DNA from: Bacteroidales bacterium
GTDB taxonomy: Bacteria; Bacteroidota; Bacteroidia; Bacteroidales; UBA932
Direction of reading: 5' to 3'
Assembly (NCBI GenBank): GCA_011620605.1
Contig: WOYW01000015.1
Location: 124,001 to 188,000, forward strand
Length of the DNA: 64,000 nucleotides
Shown: positions 1-8,809 of the stretch, piece after piece
Numbering within the stretch: the first letter of the stretch is position 1
Layout of the letters: every line of letters begins with the position of its first letter
The notes under the pieces: model-generated
Database searches by the model: none
What the model saw: only the letters and a program-made list of their open reading frames with translations
What the model was told of the DNA's origin: nothing
Translations under genes and position numbers: made by a program

Positions 1-668
1 TCTATGCTGTTTATACAGGGGATAACCGGGATGTTTTTGAAAAATATTCGGATTTCTTTCCCGGAAACTGGACTGCGGTCTGGGATCCGGATCTCAGTTC
101 GGGATTTCACAGAAAGTATAACGTCAGGAGTACACCCAGGATATATTTACTTGATAGAAACAAGATTATTATAGGAAGAGATATTGGGACAGAAACGCTA
201 AATGAAATCATGACGGATCACCGTTCACGGGAACAGGTTGATTTGCCTGCAGCACCGGATATGGTCCTGGAAACCGAAAACGGGGAATCCTATGCACTGT
301 ATGATATCCAGTCTTCTTACACCGTTCTTTACCTGTACGATCCCGCCTGTGCTACATGCGGTATGGTAACTCACCTCCTGTACGACCTGTTTGAAAGCAC
401 ACGGGACATGAAGATCTGTTTTTCTGCCGTATATACAGGAGACGATTATAAGTCCTGGCGAAAATGGCTGGCAGAAGGCGGATACACAGGGTGGATCAAT
501 CTCTGGAATCCTTCCGGGGATGACCGTATATACCGTCATTACAATATCAACGACATTCCCCTGATCCTCCTTCTTGACGAAAGCAAGAGAATAGTTGCAG
601 ATCATGTATCGGTAGAGACACTCACTTACATACTTAAAGAACTAATGCCTAATGATCAACTATTTTGA
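1..668 (+). CDS. Thioredoxin-like protein with two tandem thioredoxin-fold halves (5' end outside window)
   Basis: The reading frame is open from base 3, so the gene starts to the left of the window; the ATG at 210 is internal. The visible protein has two similar halves. Each carries an AVYTGD segment, then a Trp-rich stretch, then a YN(V/I)...P...LLD...K segment, the usual order after the active site of a TlpA/ResA-like thioredoxin fold. The second half has an active-site-like CATC (DPACATCGM, nt 343-366); the first half's equivalent lies off the window. Stop at 666-668. It overlaps the next gene by 17 bases, so translation is probably coupled. Such proteins are usually periplasmic thiol-disulfide or lipoprotein components in Bacteroidota, but no export signal can be checked here. 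Confidence 0.8.
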   Translation, partial: YAVYTGDNRDVFEKYSDFFPGNWTAVWDPDLSSGFHRKYNVRSTPRIYLLDRNKIIIGRDIGTETLNEIMTDHRSREQVDLPAAPDMVLETENGESYALYDIQSSYTVLYLYDPACATCGMVTHLLYDLFESTRDMKICFSAVYTGDDYKSWRKWLAEGGYTGWINLWNPSGDDRIYRHYNINDIPLILLLDESKRIVADHVSVETLTYILKELMPNDQLF

Positions 669-2403
669 CGGATTTCTAAAAATATTACATCAGAAAGGCG
701 AATTGCTGACCATAACCCGTCACGTTGACCCGGATCAGGAGATGGCCGAAATTACTGACAGGCAGGCCAGCCGGCACAACGGTGGTAAAGCCCTTCTCTT
801 TATGGATACAGAGACTGATTTCCCTATTATAACCAACCTTTTTTCCTCTGAAAAAAGAATTGCACTGGCATTTGATATGGATACCCTGGATGATGTTTGT
901 AACAGGATCTCGGCTTTCTATCAGGCCATAGCCCAAAGCCGCACCAGCAACAGGTTTCTGCGAAGATCACCGGTCTCTGAATTCAACAAGTATGTTCCCA
1001 AAAGTACAAGCGCAGGTTCATGCCAGGAAATTGCTTTGTTTCCTCCTGATCTGAACAGGATCCCCTTCCTCAGAAATCGCGCCTTTGACCAGGCACACAG
1101 CCTTCATGATGTGCCTTTGTTGATCAAGAATCCTTACCTTGATACTTATTCCATTGAATCTACACGTATACTCTGGCATTCAAAAACAACCGTACAGCTC
1201 AGGTTTGAACCAGGATCCCAGGCTTCTTTATTTATTAATGAATCTCCCCGGGCCAGAATTCCCGTTGTGTTGTTTTTCGGGGGCGATCCTTTATATCTCC
1301 TTACCGGCATAGTTCCCCGGTCCACAGACGTGGACCCGTTGTTGTTTGCCGGTTACCTGAGGAAAAAGGCCATTGTTAAAGTTTCTTGTCTTAGCCAGCC
1401 CCTGGAAGTCCCTGAAAATTGTGACCTGGTCATTGAGGGGTACATAGACAAAAATGCTCAACAGGTTTCCTCGGCTTCGTGCGGGGAAAGTACCGGATTT
1501 TATTCCACCGGAGGAAAAGAACCGCTGATGCACGTAACCTGTATTACACACAGGAAAAACGCCAGATTGCCTCTGATCATACCCTCATTGGGAGTGACCC
1601 GGTCAAGGAGACACCTGACCAAGGCCATCTCCGTTTTTGCCGAAACCAATATTGAACAAACCATTGCTTTGGAAGTCCGCAGGATATGTTTTCTTCACTT
1701 TGCATACAACGGTGCAGCAGCCATAGTGGCCATCAGAAAATTTTACCCGGGTCAGTCATACAAAGTGGCACATGCATATTGGGGATCTCCCATCACATGC
1801 CTTAACAAATTGCTTATCATTGTTGACGAGCATGTAGATGTTTCCGATCTTCATGAAGTGAACGAATGCATAAAAAAATATTATAACCCTTCCCAGGATA
1901 CCTTTTTCAGCAGGGGCCCGCTGAGTATGACAGACCATTCCGCTCCTCAGGCGGGTTTTGGAGGAAAGATGTGCATAGACGCCACCCTAAAAGCCGGCAC
2001 TAAGTCCCATATCCCGTCTACGGATAAAGAACCATTTCAGTTTTTTCATAAATCCGGAACCGATCACTTGAAGTATCATTCAGATATTCGCATGATGATA
2101 GCCGTTGATGAAGAGGTTGACCTGAAAGACAGGGACCTTTGTTTGTGGATGATGATCAATCAGTCCGATCCCATAAGGGATGTAAAAATCGAGAACGGCA
2201 TTTTGTTTGTTGATGCCTGTACAAAAAAGAAAGGAGAAAAAGGAGTACTTCGCACCTGGCCCAACGTGTGCTGTTCGTCCGTGAAAACCATCCAGGCAGT
2301 TGACAATTACTGGGAACGGCTAAAGATCGGGGAGCTCATCCCCTCTCCTTCACTCAGATTTCATCCCTTTTTGCGTAATGGTAAGGCACAGATCAGTGAA
2401 TAA
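652..2403 (+). CDS. UbiD-family (menaquinone-type) decarboxylase
   Basis: 583 aa, matching the roughly 600-aa UbiD/MenA-decarboxylase type found in Bacteroidota. UbiD enzymes use prenylated FMN to decarboxylate aromatic acids and act on a quinone precursor. Recognisable segments are the N-terminal DPDQEMAEI region, LEVPENCDLVIEGYI in the centre, ESTGFYSTGG, and a C-terminal KGVLRTWPNVCCSS. The ATG at 652 lies inside the thioredoxin-like gene. The 3' end overlaps lnt on the other strand by 43 bases. With menA at 10.8 kb it fits menaquinone synthesis, although the exact substrate is inferred and the partner UbiX is not in the window. Confidence 0.85.
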   Translation: MINYFDGFLKILHQKGELLTITRHVDPDQEMAEITDRQASRHNGGKALLFMDTETDFPIITNLFSSEKRIALAFDMDTLDDVCNRISAFYQAIAQSRTSNRFLRRSPVSEFNKYVPKSTSAGSCQEIALFPPDLNRIPFLRNRAFDQAHSLHDVPLLIKNPYLDTYSIESTRILWHSKTTVQLRFEPGSQASLFINESPRARIPVVLFFGGDPLYLLTGIVPRSTDVDPLLFAGYLRKKAIVKVSCLSQPLEVPENCDLVIEGYIDKNAQQVSSASCGESTGFYSTGGKEPLMHVTCITHRKNARLPLIIPSLGVTRSRRHLTKAISVFAETNIEQTIALEVRRICFLHFAYNGAAAIVAIRKFYPGQSYKVAHAYWGSPITCLNKLLIIVDEHVDVSDLHEVNECIKKYYNPSQDTFFSRGPLSMTDHSAPQAGFGGKMCIDATLKAGTKSHIPSTDKEPFQFFHKSGTDHLKYHSDIRMMIAVDEEVDLKDRDLCLWMMINQSDPIRDVKIENGILFVDACTKKKGEKGVLRTWPNVCCSSVKTIQAVDNYWERLKIGELIPSPSLRFHPFLRNGKAQISE

Positions 2404-3950
2404 AGACCAATCAATAGCATGATCACAACTGATATGCGGCCTGTATAATCGCCGTACTTCACATAGAACGTAAGTTTGTCATTCAGATTAATGATCCCGT
2501 TCAATGAGGCCGGTTCCCACCAACGGGTCTGTATTATACGTTGTCCCTTTTGGTTTATCAGGGCAGAAATACCCGTATTGGCACTGTGGGCTAAGCTTCT
2601 TCTGGTCTCTATGGCCCTGAGGGAAGCATAACTGACATGTTGACGGTATCCCGGGGTGTTACGCCACCAGCCGTCATTAGTTATTACGGTCATAAAATTA
2701 GCTCCCTTTTTAACATAGCCGGTAAAAAATTCCCCGTAAATAGATTCATAACAGATAGCTACCCCTGTAGCCTCCCTGCTGTCACTCCTTGAAAAAACAG
2801 TCCGTTCAGGTTGTGTCCCAAGAGTCCCAGTAGTTCCCCCCAGATTCAGAGATAATTTCTCCAGAAACGGGAATTTGTCTATATAGGGCATTTTTTCACT
2901 TCCCACTACAAGTTTTGATTTGTGATATACCTGTATGCGATCTGAAGAATCCAGCTGCAAAGCAGAATTGTAAACATTGTACCATCTGTTCTGATAGCGA
3001 CGTGCGGAAGGAGACGGCTTTTTGGCAGAAGAAGGATAAAACCCAATGGTATTTGCTCCAAAAATAAAAGCGGTCCCGGGATACTCATCCACCAATTGCT
3101 TGTACAGTACTACAGAAGGCGACGCAAAACAATTACCCAATATGATCTCTTGAACACTCGTCTCGGGAGCAATGACATAACGTGTGGAAGAAGTGATCTT
3201 TTCGCGTGCAAGTGTCAGGATTTTAGTGTCCTGCTGGGCCTGGGTCATAGAACTGTATTTTTCCTTCCAGGGATCAATGTTGGGCTGGACAATTACGACC
3301 TCAACCGGCCGCTCCTGTTCTTTGTAAGTGTAAAATCTTACAATTGAAATTGTTATGGGAACGGTAAGGGCGGTCGCAAGTAAGATGATTTTTCGTTGGG
3401 TGATTTTTTCGCGGAAAAAGAACAAAAACAGTAAATTTACGATCCACACCCACAGGCTTCCTCCAAGAACTCCCGTTACTTCATACCACTGCACAAGGCT
3501 CACGTTGGTTGCAAAGCCGTTTCCAAGAACAAGCCAGGGAAATGATATTTCAGCATCAAAGTAGAAGAACTCCCATGCAACCCAAAGCACAGCCAGAAAA
3601 ACGTACGCCAAGACATCGGTTTTTCCCTTCCTTATAAACCATTTTTTGATCCTGCGGAAGACCGCAAAAACTACAAACATTTGAAATGCGTTGCCCAATA
3701 CGGCAAAAATACCTCCCGGAAGCGTGCTGTAACATACCCAGAAAACAGTTAAAGCATTCCAAATGACAAATGTCAGGGCATAATATTTCCAGCATCCTTT
3801 TGTTCGGTTTACAGTAAATATATGCTCCATCCACAAAAGAGGGACAAAAGCAAATAACAGGATAAGTCCGGTGTGAGGAACAAGAAAAGGGATGCTTAGC
3901 AAAATGCCCGATAATAAGGACATTCCAAGATTCTTACGCACGGAATTCAT
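2361..3950 (-). CDS. lnt: Apolipoprotein N-acyltransferase
   Basis: 529 aa inner-membrane enzyme that adds the third acyl chain to the N-terminal cysteine of lipoproteins. About the first 210 residues hold several hydrophobic segments, followed by a nitrilase-type domain. The catalytic triad is visible: Glu263 in APETS, Lys344 in YHKSKLV and Cys400 in GVAICYES. A promoter box (TAGATTTG) lies only 4 bases before the ATG. The gene is divergent from the LysE-family gene, with 55 bases between the starts. Several lipoproteins encoded in this window would be substrates. Confidence 0.95.
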   Translation of the reverse strand: MNSVRKNLGMSLLSGILLSIPFLVPHTGLILLFAFVPLLWMEHIFTVNRTKGCWKYYALTFVIWNALTVFWVCYSTLPGGIFAVLGNAFQMFVVFAVFRRIKKWFIRKGKTDVLAYVFLAVLWVAWEFFYFDAEISFPWLVLGNGFATNVSLVQWYEVTGVLGGSLWVWIVNLLFLFFFREKITQRKIILLATALTVPITISIVRFYTYKEQERPVEVVIVQPNIDPWKEKYSSMTQAQQDTKILTLAREKITSSTRYVIAPETSVQEIILGNCFASPSVVLYKQLVDEYPGTAFIFGANTIGFYPSSAKKPSPSARRYQNRWYNVYNSALQLDSSDRIQVYHKSKLVVGSEKMPYIDKFPFLEKLSLNLGGTTGTLGTQPERTVFSRSDSREATGVAICYESIYGEFFTGYVKKGANFMTVITNDGWWRNTPGYRQHVSYASLRAIETRRSLAHSANTGISALINQKGQRIIQTRWWEPASLNGIINLNDKLTFYVKYGDYTGRISVVIMLLIGLYSLICALPLRKKG

Positions 3951-3954
3951 AAGA

Positions 3955-3962
3955 CAAATCTA
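3955..3962 (-). promoter_or_regulatory. -7 promoter box of lnt
   Basis: TAGATTTG on the minus strand matches the Bacteroidota -7 consensus TAnnTTTG. It ends 4 bases before the lnt ATG, so the transcript should begin at or next to the start codon. No clear TTTG -33 element is seen at the expected spacing. Confidence 0.5.
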
Positions 3963-3991
3963 CAAATTATTATTAAATAACTGATTTTTTA

Positions 3992-3999
3992 TAACTTTG
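3992..3999 (+). promoter_or_regulatory. -7 promoter box of the LysE-family gene
   Basis: TAACTTTG matches TAnnTTTG and ends 6 bases before the ATG at 4006. It argues for that ATG rather than the in-frame TTG at 3997, which lies inside the box. The message is probably leaderless. Confidence 0.55.
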
Positions 4000-4005
4000 C
4001 GCGCC

Positions 4006-4659
4006 ATGAATGATTTTCCCCTGAATTTATTAATGGGAATGATAGCCGGTTTCTCGGTGTCCGTACCCCTGGGTCCCGGAGGTCTGTTTTGCATTCAAAG
4101 AACATTGAGCAAAGGACCAAAGTCAGGATTGGTTGCCGGTATGGGGGCTGCCACGTCCGATGTCATTTATGCTGCGCTTGCAATTCTAAGTCTTTCATTC
4201 ATTAGGACCCTGATCGAAAACAACAAGAATTTACTTTTTCTCATAAGCGGGATGGCCCTGATGATCATTGGACTGGCCATATTCTCGTCCAATCCAGTCA
4301 AACAATTGCGGCAAAACCGCGAATCAAAAAAATTCTGGGAAGATTATTTGACATGTTTCCTTATGTCTATTACCAACCCGGGATGCCTTTTTCTTATCCT
4401 GGGTGTTTTTGCCTTTTTGGGAACAAGCGTAGACAGGAGTTCGGGCTCATTTATTATATCTGCGTTATTACTGGGTGTTTTTCTGGGCACCACATTATGG
4501 TGGTTTATATTAAGTACTTTCGTTAATCTTTTCAGAAAAAAATTCAGGCTCAGGCAATTATGGAACATCAACCGGTTTGCCGGGATGGCTATCATGCTCC
4601 TTGGCATTCTTGCGGCAGCCAAAGGATTATCAAATTTGCTGCGTACGCTTATTCATTAA
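4006..4659 (+). CDS. LysE/RhtB-family translocator
   Basis: 217 aa from the ATG at 4006. This is a LysE-type inner-membrane exporter with about six hydrophobic segments. The N-terminal signature SVPLGPGGLFCIQRTLSKGP corresponds to the family's GPGxxxxxxxxxxxxG pattern after the first helix. A central helix reads TNPGCLFLILGVFAF. Family members export amino acids or other small cations; the substrate here is unknown. The ATG was chosen because the upstream TTG overlaps the promoter box. Confidence 0.85.
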   Translation: MNDFPLNLLMGMIAGFSVSVPLGPGGLFCIQRTLSKGPKSGLVAGMGAATSDVIYAALAILSLSFIRTLIENNKNLLFLISGMALMIIGLAIFSSNPVKQLRQNRESKKFWEDYLTCFLMSITNPGCLFLILGVFAFLGTSVDRSSGSFIISALLLGVFLGTTLWWFILSTFVNLFRKKFRLRQLWNINRFAGMAIMLLGILAAAKGLSNLLRTLIH

Positions 4660-4668
4660 TTTTTTACC

Positions 4669-4676
4669 TATCTTTG
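4669..4676 (+). promoter_or_regulatory. -7 promoter box of ssrA
   Basis: TATCTTTG fits TAnnTTTG and ends 15 bases before the predicted mature 5' end of the tmRNA, leaving a short precursor segment for processing. Confidence 0.55.
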
Positions 4677-4691
4677 TAATCTACTTACCAA

Positions 4692-5088
4692 GGGGATGTT
4701 TTGGTTTTGACAGCAGACGACATTGGAAAGTAAGCACGTGGAGCGTCGTGTCCCTGCTCTTTAATCTCAGGACTCAAGCCATAACTGGCAACAACAATTA
4801 CGCACTCGCTGCCTGATCGGTTATAAACTGATCACTTAATCGCTCCGGGCCAGGCCCGGAATGACGAGTATCCCGCCGTGGTTTTCGCCTTCTGGATCAC
4901 GGCATACGGGGTATCATTTACAAAGGGCTGGTCGTAAAGAAACTCCGGCTTTGCGGCAAGATTCAGGAGATAAGGAAAAGATGGCCTGTCTGCAGGCAGT
5001 CTTTATCCCGACAATAAAATGCAGACTAAACGTGTAGAAAACTTTTGGATGCGCTGTTTGGACGGCGGTTCGAGTCCGCCCATCTCCA
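4692..5088 (+). ncRNA. ssrA: tmRNA (tag peptide (A)GNNNYALAA)
   Basis: Transfer-messenger RNA, which rescues stalled ribosomes and tags the nascent peptide for proteolysis. The 5' end GGGGATG pairs with CATCTCC at the 3' end to form the alanyl acceptor stem. The T-arm GGCGGTTCGAGTCCGCC is at 5065-5081. The tag frame runs GGC AAC AAC AAT TAC GCA CTC GCT GCC TGA at 4787-4816, giving GNNNYALAA after the alanine carried by the RNA. The CCA is not encoded: the predicted discriminator base at 5088 is followed by CT and a T-run that probably ends transcription. The tag resembles those I recall for Bacteroidales (for example GENNYALAA). Confidence 0.95.
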
Positions 5089-5120
5089 CTTTTTTAACGG
5101 GTTAAATTAAACAGGCTGCC

Positions 5121-6056
5121 ATGAAAAATTTTTATTTCATTTTATTGGCTTTGATCCTGACTGGTTGTGTCAAAAATTTCTGGTGGGAACCCCGTACCAT
5201 CATTACTTACGATGCGGAAGACACGGCCCGGGGCCGGTTTCAGTTCATCTACGATGAACAGGGAAATAAGTTCACGGAAACAGGTGATTTCTGGGATACA
5301 GGATCCGGAACATGGAAAAGGAATTACAGGATATCCTATTCTTATGATATTTACGGTATACGGACAGGGGCTCTGCAAGAAAAAAGAGATCACGTTACAG
5401 GAAAATGGATTCCCCATACCCGCGTTGTATGCGAATACAGGACAGATACTGGTCACCTGATAAAAGAAACTCATCAGACAAGCCGCCCAGACGAAGGACT
5501 GTGGGAAGATACTTTTAAGGACCACTATATCCGTGACGAACATAACCGGCTTCTGTATGTTGTACGTGAAAAATGGAATACCGGAGAAGTCGAAAGGGAT
5601 ATTACACTTCGCGGAAGATTTACACTTAAGGCCAGGTTGACAACATCGGATGTAGGCTGGGAGAATTTCATCAGGGATTCTTACCTGTATGATGAAGAAG
5701 GGACAAGGCTTGGGGGAATGGTTGATTCCTGGAACAAAACCACGCGGGAATGGGACCCCGTTTTCCAATATACTTATACCTACGACAAAAAAGGAAACGT
5801 CATAAGTGAAACGGAAAAGAAACGGGATCAGAAAACAGGGACCTGGCAGGAAGTAGGTAAATACCTGTACACTTATGACGAGCACAATAATGCCGTTGAG
5901 TCCCGTTATATTCCTACGGACCTGGATATGCAGACAGAGCATTTTCTGTTCTTCTATTACAATAACATGAAATCTTCAGTAGGTTATTACCTGGGAGATA
6001 CCGGCACATTTCCGGGCATCAGAGGGACTGCAGAATATTTCAGAATAAAACGATGA
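5121..6056 (+). CDS. Lipoprotein with repeated YDxxG-type units, function unknown
   Basis: 311 aa. A signal peptide ends in a lipobox, LTGC, with the lipidated Cys at residue 16. The rest consists of about five degenerate repeats of 40-50 residues centred on Y-x-YDxxGN followed by a Trp-containing strand (for example TYDKKGNVISE and LYDEEGTRLGG). This resembles YD/RHS-like or other beta-repeat lipoproteins of Bacteroidota, but I cannot assign a family. Its stop overlaps the start of the AddB-like nuclease gene (ATGA), so the two are translationally coupled. It begins 33 bases after the tmRNA. Confidence 0.75.
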   Translation: MKNFYFILLALILTGCVKNFWWEPRTIITYDAEDTARGRFQFIYDEQGNKFTETGDFWDTGSGTWKRNYRISYSYDIYGIRTGALQEKRDHVTGKWIPHTRVVCEYRTDTGHLIKETHQTSRPDEGLWEDTFKDHYIRDEHNRLLYVVREKWNTGEVERDITLRGRFTLKARLTTSDVGWENFIRDSYLYDEEGTRLGGMVDSWNKTTREWDPVFQYTYTYDKKGNVISETEKKRDQKTGTWQEVGKYLYTYDEHNNAVESRYIPTDLDMQTEHFLFFYYNNMKSSVGYYLGDTGTFPGIRGTAEYFRIKR

Positions 6057-8809
6057 GCCGGACTTCATTTCTGAATTCCGTCGCCAGATCACTCTATCAA
6101 CAATACGGAGAAAGTATTGCCGATTGCTGTCTTGTGTTTCCCGGCCGGAGGGCTGGCCTTTTTTTCCAAAAGGAATTATCACGTTTCATAAAAAGGGACA
6201 TTTGGATGCCCCGCACCGTGGTTATCAACCAGTTGATAGAAGAAATCACCGGTGAAAAAGCAACCGACAATTTGATCCTGCTAACCGAATTGTACAAGAT
6301 CTACATATCCTTGACTGGAAAAGAGGAAAGTCTCCAGGAATTCTATACTCTGGGTAATATTATTCTTTGTGATTTTGATCAGGCCGATAAATACATGCTG
6401 GACCCTGACCAGTTGTTTCATAATGTCCGGGACCTGAAACGCATAAGCGTGGACTTCGGTTTCCTAAGTGTGGGACAACAGGAAGTAATTAAATCTTTCT
6501 GGTCTTCGTTCCAGGCGCATCCGAATCACTCCCTGAACCTTCATTTTATGGCTTTATGGGAAATACTTCCTTCTCTTTATAAGGCATTCAACCGTGTTCT
6601 CAGGGAAAAAGGGTACGCCTATCAGGGGATGATATGCAGGAATATGGCAACCCGCCTGAAGGACCATAAAGACATTACTTTTTTGAACGAATACCCGGGT
6701 TTCGCCTTCGTAGGATTCAATGCTTTGAACACCTGTGAAAAAGAATTGTTCCGTCACCTTAAAGACAAAGGAAAGGCACTTTTTTTCTGGGATTATGATC
6801 CCTACTATATTGAGAATTCCTTTCAGGAGGCAGGTTTGTTTCTTCGCGAAAACATCAGGGAATTCCCTCCGGCAGAAGGATACGTGAAAGATATCTCTCC
6901 TCTGCAGGATCCGCGGAAGATCCATGTAATCCCGGTCCCCTCATATGTGTTACAGGCCAAAATAGTACCGCAATTGCTAAATAGACACGAACTGCCCTAT
7001 AGCACAGAAACCGCGGTGGTTCTTGCAGATGAGAATCTGCTCCTACAACTTTTGTACGGGCTTGGATATTATGCTTCTACAGAACAGGAAATAAATGTAA
7101 CCATGGGGTTTCCCCTTGGTCAGACATCTCTTTTTTCACTTATTGATTCTCTTTTACGCTATTACAACAATACCAAAACCACCCGTGATTTCAGACCTGT
7201 GGAAATGCATCCTTACGTTCAGACTTTGGATCTTGCTGATACGCTAAAAACAGTCCCGGCCAACACTGATGATTTATACCATCAACTGTTTTCAGTACTG
7301 GAAGCGATCGACCGGTCAGATTCCTTGCCGGCCGGTGACAGGTTGCTCATTCCGGTAGTACGTGAAACAAGAAAACAACTGAACAAACTTTATCTTGCCG
7401 TTTCACAATCCGGCATTGACATCCCTGTTGAAGTTTTTTCAAGACTGCTGAAAAAGCATCTGTCTCTTGGCAGCATCCCTTTCAGCGGAGAACCCCTTAC
7501 CGGGTTGCAGGTTATGGGTATTCTGGAAACCCGTTGCCTTGATTTTAAAAACGTGGTTATTGTATCTGCTCAGGAAAATATCCTTCCGAGAGCTTACCAG
7601 GACAATTCCCTGATCCCTTTTAATATCCGCAAGGCGTTCGGGCTCCCTGCCTCTGAACAGCATACAGCCATTCAGGCTTATTATTTTTACCGTCTGATCC
7701 AACGAGCCTCAAACGTTTTCCTGATATGGAACAGCAATCCGGAAGGCCCTTCTAAAGGTGAATTAAGCCGATTTGTCCGCCAGATAAGCTTTGAATTACC
7801 CGATTCACAGATCATTACTACACCTGTTTCCTATGAACATTCCATCCCGGAAATCAAACCGATAAGCGTCACAAAAGACAGACCCGTAAAAGAATTTTTG
7901 TGCCAGTACCTGGAACCTGACGGCAAAAAATGTTTAAGTCCTTCTTCCCTTCAAACGTATATTCGCTGCCCGTTGAGTTTCTATTTTAAAAATATCTTAT
8001 TACTGAAAGAACCTCTTGATGTTGCGGATGAGGCTGATCCCCTTCATCTGGGAAACATCGTCCACAGTATACTGGAACGGCTCTACAGCCCTTATCTTGG
8101 AAGGACACTATCGGGGGAGGAAATATTGAAACTTATTGAACCACTCCCTGTTTTCAGAAATAAAGTGTCTCGCATAGCCAATGACTACCTTATTGAAAAT
8201 TTTGGAAAAGACAATTCTCGTGAAACCGGGAAATGGATATTGTTCTCAGAAGTGGCAACCCTTTATGTGGAGCGATTCGTTAGACACGATGCCACCCGGG
8301 CGCCGTTGACTGTCTCGGCTGTTGAAAAAGTTTTTAAACGCAGGTATAATAATGTAAATATCAAAGGCATCATTGACAGGGTGGATATTTGCAAGGGGAA
8401 AACACAAATTATTGACTATAAGACAGGTACTGAAAAAAATTCTTTCGTAAAAGTTGAAGATCTGTTTGACCCCGCAAAGACGGTAAAAAACAGGGATGCT
8501 TTCCAGATATTGTGTTATGTTTTTTTACAGGAAACGCACACTGACGGGAATACACTTCCGATTCCGTTGTTATTTTACCTGAACTCCGTTTTTTCCGATA
8601 ACACCCGGGGGTTTTTACGTTTCAACAAAAATGACCTGGACGATCCCGGAGATCTGCCAGTTCTAAAAGAAGAGTTTCTGAATCTTTTAAACTGTCTATT
8701 GGAAGAAATGTTTAATTTTAGCATTCCGTTCCGACAAACGGATTGTCCGGACAATTGCGTGAATTGTCCCTATGTATTAATATGTCAAAGAGAAAAATAC
8801 AATGACTAA
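6053..8809 (+). CDS. AddB-like PD-(D/E)XK nuclease family protein
   Basis: 918 aa, cytoplasmic, resembling the nuclease/inactivated-helicase subunit of AddAB-type recombination complexes. The N-terminal PGRRAGLFFQKEL segment replaces a true Walker A motif. The C-terminal third is a RecB-type nuclease domain, with GNIVHSILERLY (core His) and IIDYKTGT (the DYK of PD-(D/E)XK). An iron-sulfur staple is visible as Cys in YIRCPLSFYF plus a terminal C-x2-C-x5-C (NCVNCPYVLIC). It overlaps the lipoprotein before it by 4 bases and the phosphodiesterase gene after it by 8. No AddA-like helicase gene lies beside it in this window. Confidence 0.85.
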   Translation: MSRTSFLNSVARSLYQQYGESIADCCLVFPGRRAGLFFQKELSRFIKRDIWMPRTVVINQLIEEITGEKATDNLILLTELYKIYISLTGKEESLQEFYTLGNIILCDFDQADKYMLDPDQLFHNVRDLKRISVDFGFLSVGQQEVIKSFWSSFQAHPNHSLNLHFMALWEILPSLYKAFNRVLREKGYAYQGMICRNMATRLKDHKDITFLNEYPGFAFVGFNALNTCEKELFRHLKDKGKALFFWDYDPYYIENSFQEAGLFLRENIREFPPAEGYVKDISPLQDPRKIHVIPVPSYVLQAKIVPQLLNRHELPYSTETAVVLADENLLLQLLYGLGYYASTEQEINVTMGFPLGQTSLFSLIDSLLRYYNNTKTTRDFRPVEMHPYVQTLDLADTLKTVPANTDDLYHQLFSVLEAIDRSDSLPAGDRLLIPVVRETRKQLNKLYLAVSQSGIDIPVEVFSRLLKKHLSLGSIPFSGEPLTGLQVMGILETRCLDFKNVVIVSAQENILPRAYQDNSLIPFNIRKAFGLPASEQHTAIQAYYFYRLIQRASNVFLIWNSNPEGPSKGELSRFVRQISFELPDSQIITTPVSYEHSIPEIKPISVTKDRPVKEFLCQYLEPDGKKCLSPSSLQTYIRCPLSFYFKNILLLKEPLDVADEADPLHLGNIVHSILERLYSPYLGRTLSGEEILKLIEPLPVFRNKVSRIANDYLIENFGKDNSRETGKWILFSEVATLYVERFVRHDATRAPLTVSAVEKVFKRRYNNVNIKGIIDRVDICKGKTQIIDYKTGTEKNSFVKVEDLFDPAKTVKNRDAFQILCYVFLQETHTDGNTLPIPLLFYLNSVFSDNTRGFLRFNKNDLDDPGDLPVLKEEFLNLLNCLLEEMFNFSIPFRQTDCPDNCVNCPYVLICQREKYND

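Noticed and set aside
4577-4816. Open frame ending ...GNNNYALAA as a protein gene
   Set aside because: It is the tag frame of tmRNA read together with the 3' end of the LysE-family gene.
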